A DNA stretch of 5,332 nucleotides, from contig JAJRAP010000101.1 in NCBI GenBank assembly GCA_028679855.1, positions 1 to 5,332 of the forward strand. Direction: 5' to 3'. The DNA is from Candidatus Methanoperedens sp. Its GTDB lineage: Archaea; Halobacteriota; Methanosarcinia; Methanosarcinales; Methanoperedenaceae. Below the pieces are notes generated by a model, which was not told where the DNA came from, did not search any database, and worked only from the letters and a program-made list of their open reading frames with translations. Positions 5,216 through 5,332 of the stretch are shown here, piece by piece (positions within the stretch are counted from its first letter, which is position 1; each line of letters starts with the position of its first letter). The translations under genes were made by a program, and so were the position numbers.

Positions 5216-5332
5216 TGCATATCTTATTTGATGAGGCTACCATTTCTTCCATCGTGATTTTTGAGGCTGCAAAAAGAACTTTCTGATCTGTGAGGGACTC
5301 TTAGAAGTTTTTGATGAATTTCATCTGCCCAT
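5216..5332. other. Window end without recognisable gene
   Basis: On the plus strand only a 23-codon reading frame occurs here (ATG at 5216, ending in TTC TGA), with no ribosome binding site. On the minus strand a frame stays open from the right edge down to a TAA at 5224-5226. Its 35 visible codons (WADEIHQKLLRVPHRS...) match nothing I know; it could be the tail of a convergent gene or plain non-coding DNA. A further small palindrome, GATGAA-T-TTCATC, lies at 5313-5325. I cannot assign a function to this stretch. Confidence 0.4.

Noticed and set aside
1..5332. Possibility that the window belongs to a virus or giant extrachromosomal element rather than a chromosome.
   Set aside because: The genes are ordinary core archaeal ones with normal spacing; there are no tandem repeats, integrase, transposase or phage genes in view.

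Overview
The window is archaeal. The evidence is the end of an archaeal-type initiation factor aIF5A gene, an archaeal histone gene, TATA-box promoters and GGTG/AGGA-type ribosome binding sites. The other half carries a cytochrome c maturation cluster with system I components. A histone-bearing archaeon that makes c-type cytochromes, with moderate GC and frequent AGG/AGA arginine codons, suggests a Methanosarcinales-type euryarchaeon. An ANME-2d / Methanoperedens-like organism is my best guess. It is an inference from gene content, not a search result, and Archaeoglobi-like lineages are an alternative.

Left part (1-1039): the last 59 codons of aIF5A end in a TAG. The next base begins an agmatinase-family gene (speB). 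The two genes share one reading frame and are separated only by that amber codon. Both belong to polyamine/hypusine metabolism: aIF5A carries the (deoxy)hypusine lysine, and agmatinase-type ureohydrolases supply or process its aminobutyl precursor.

Middle (1040-1449): a T-rich stretch that may end speB transcription, a clear TATA promoter and SD site, and a single-fold archaeal histone of 76 residues. A 75-base gap follows.

Right part (1450-5161): three genes on the same strand form a cytochrome c assembly set. The first encodes CcdA, a six-helix membrane thiol reductant carrier with one cysteine in each half. The second encodes a membrane-anchored thioredoxin-like protein with a WCQYC active site, probably expressed from its own TATA promoter. 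One base after it begins CcmF, the large WWD-domain membrane subunit of cytochrome c heme lyase, with all four family histidines. CcdA would carry electrons from the cytoplasm to the thioredoxin, which would keep apocytochrome CXXCH thiols reduced, and CcmF would take part in attaching heme. The CcmF is long (801 residues) because its outer beta domain contains what looks like an extra OB-fold domain; this is the most interesting feature of the window.

End (5162-5332): a short GC hairpin with a T tract closes the operon. About 130 bases follow with small palindromes and no gene I can recognise. I saw no tRNA, rRNA, CRISPR array, long repeat or identifiable mobile element anywhere in the window.
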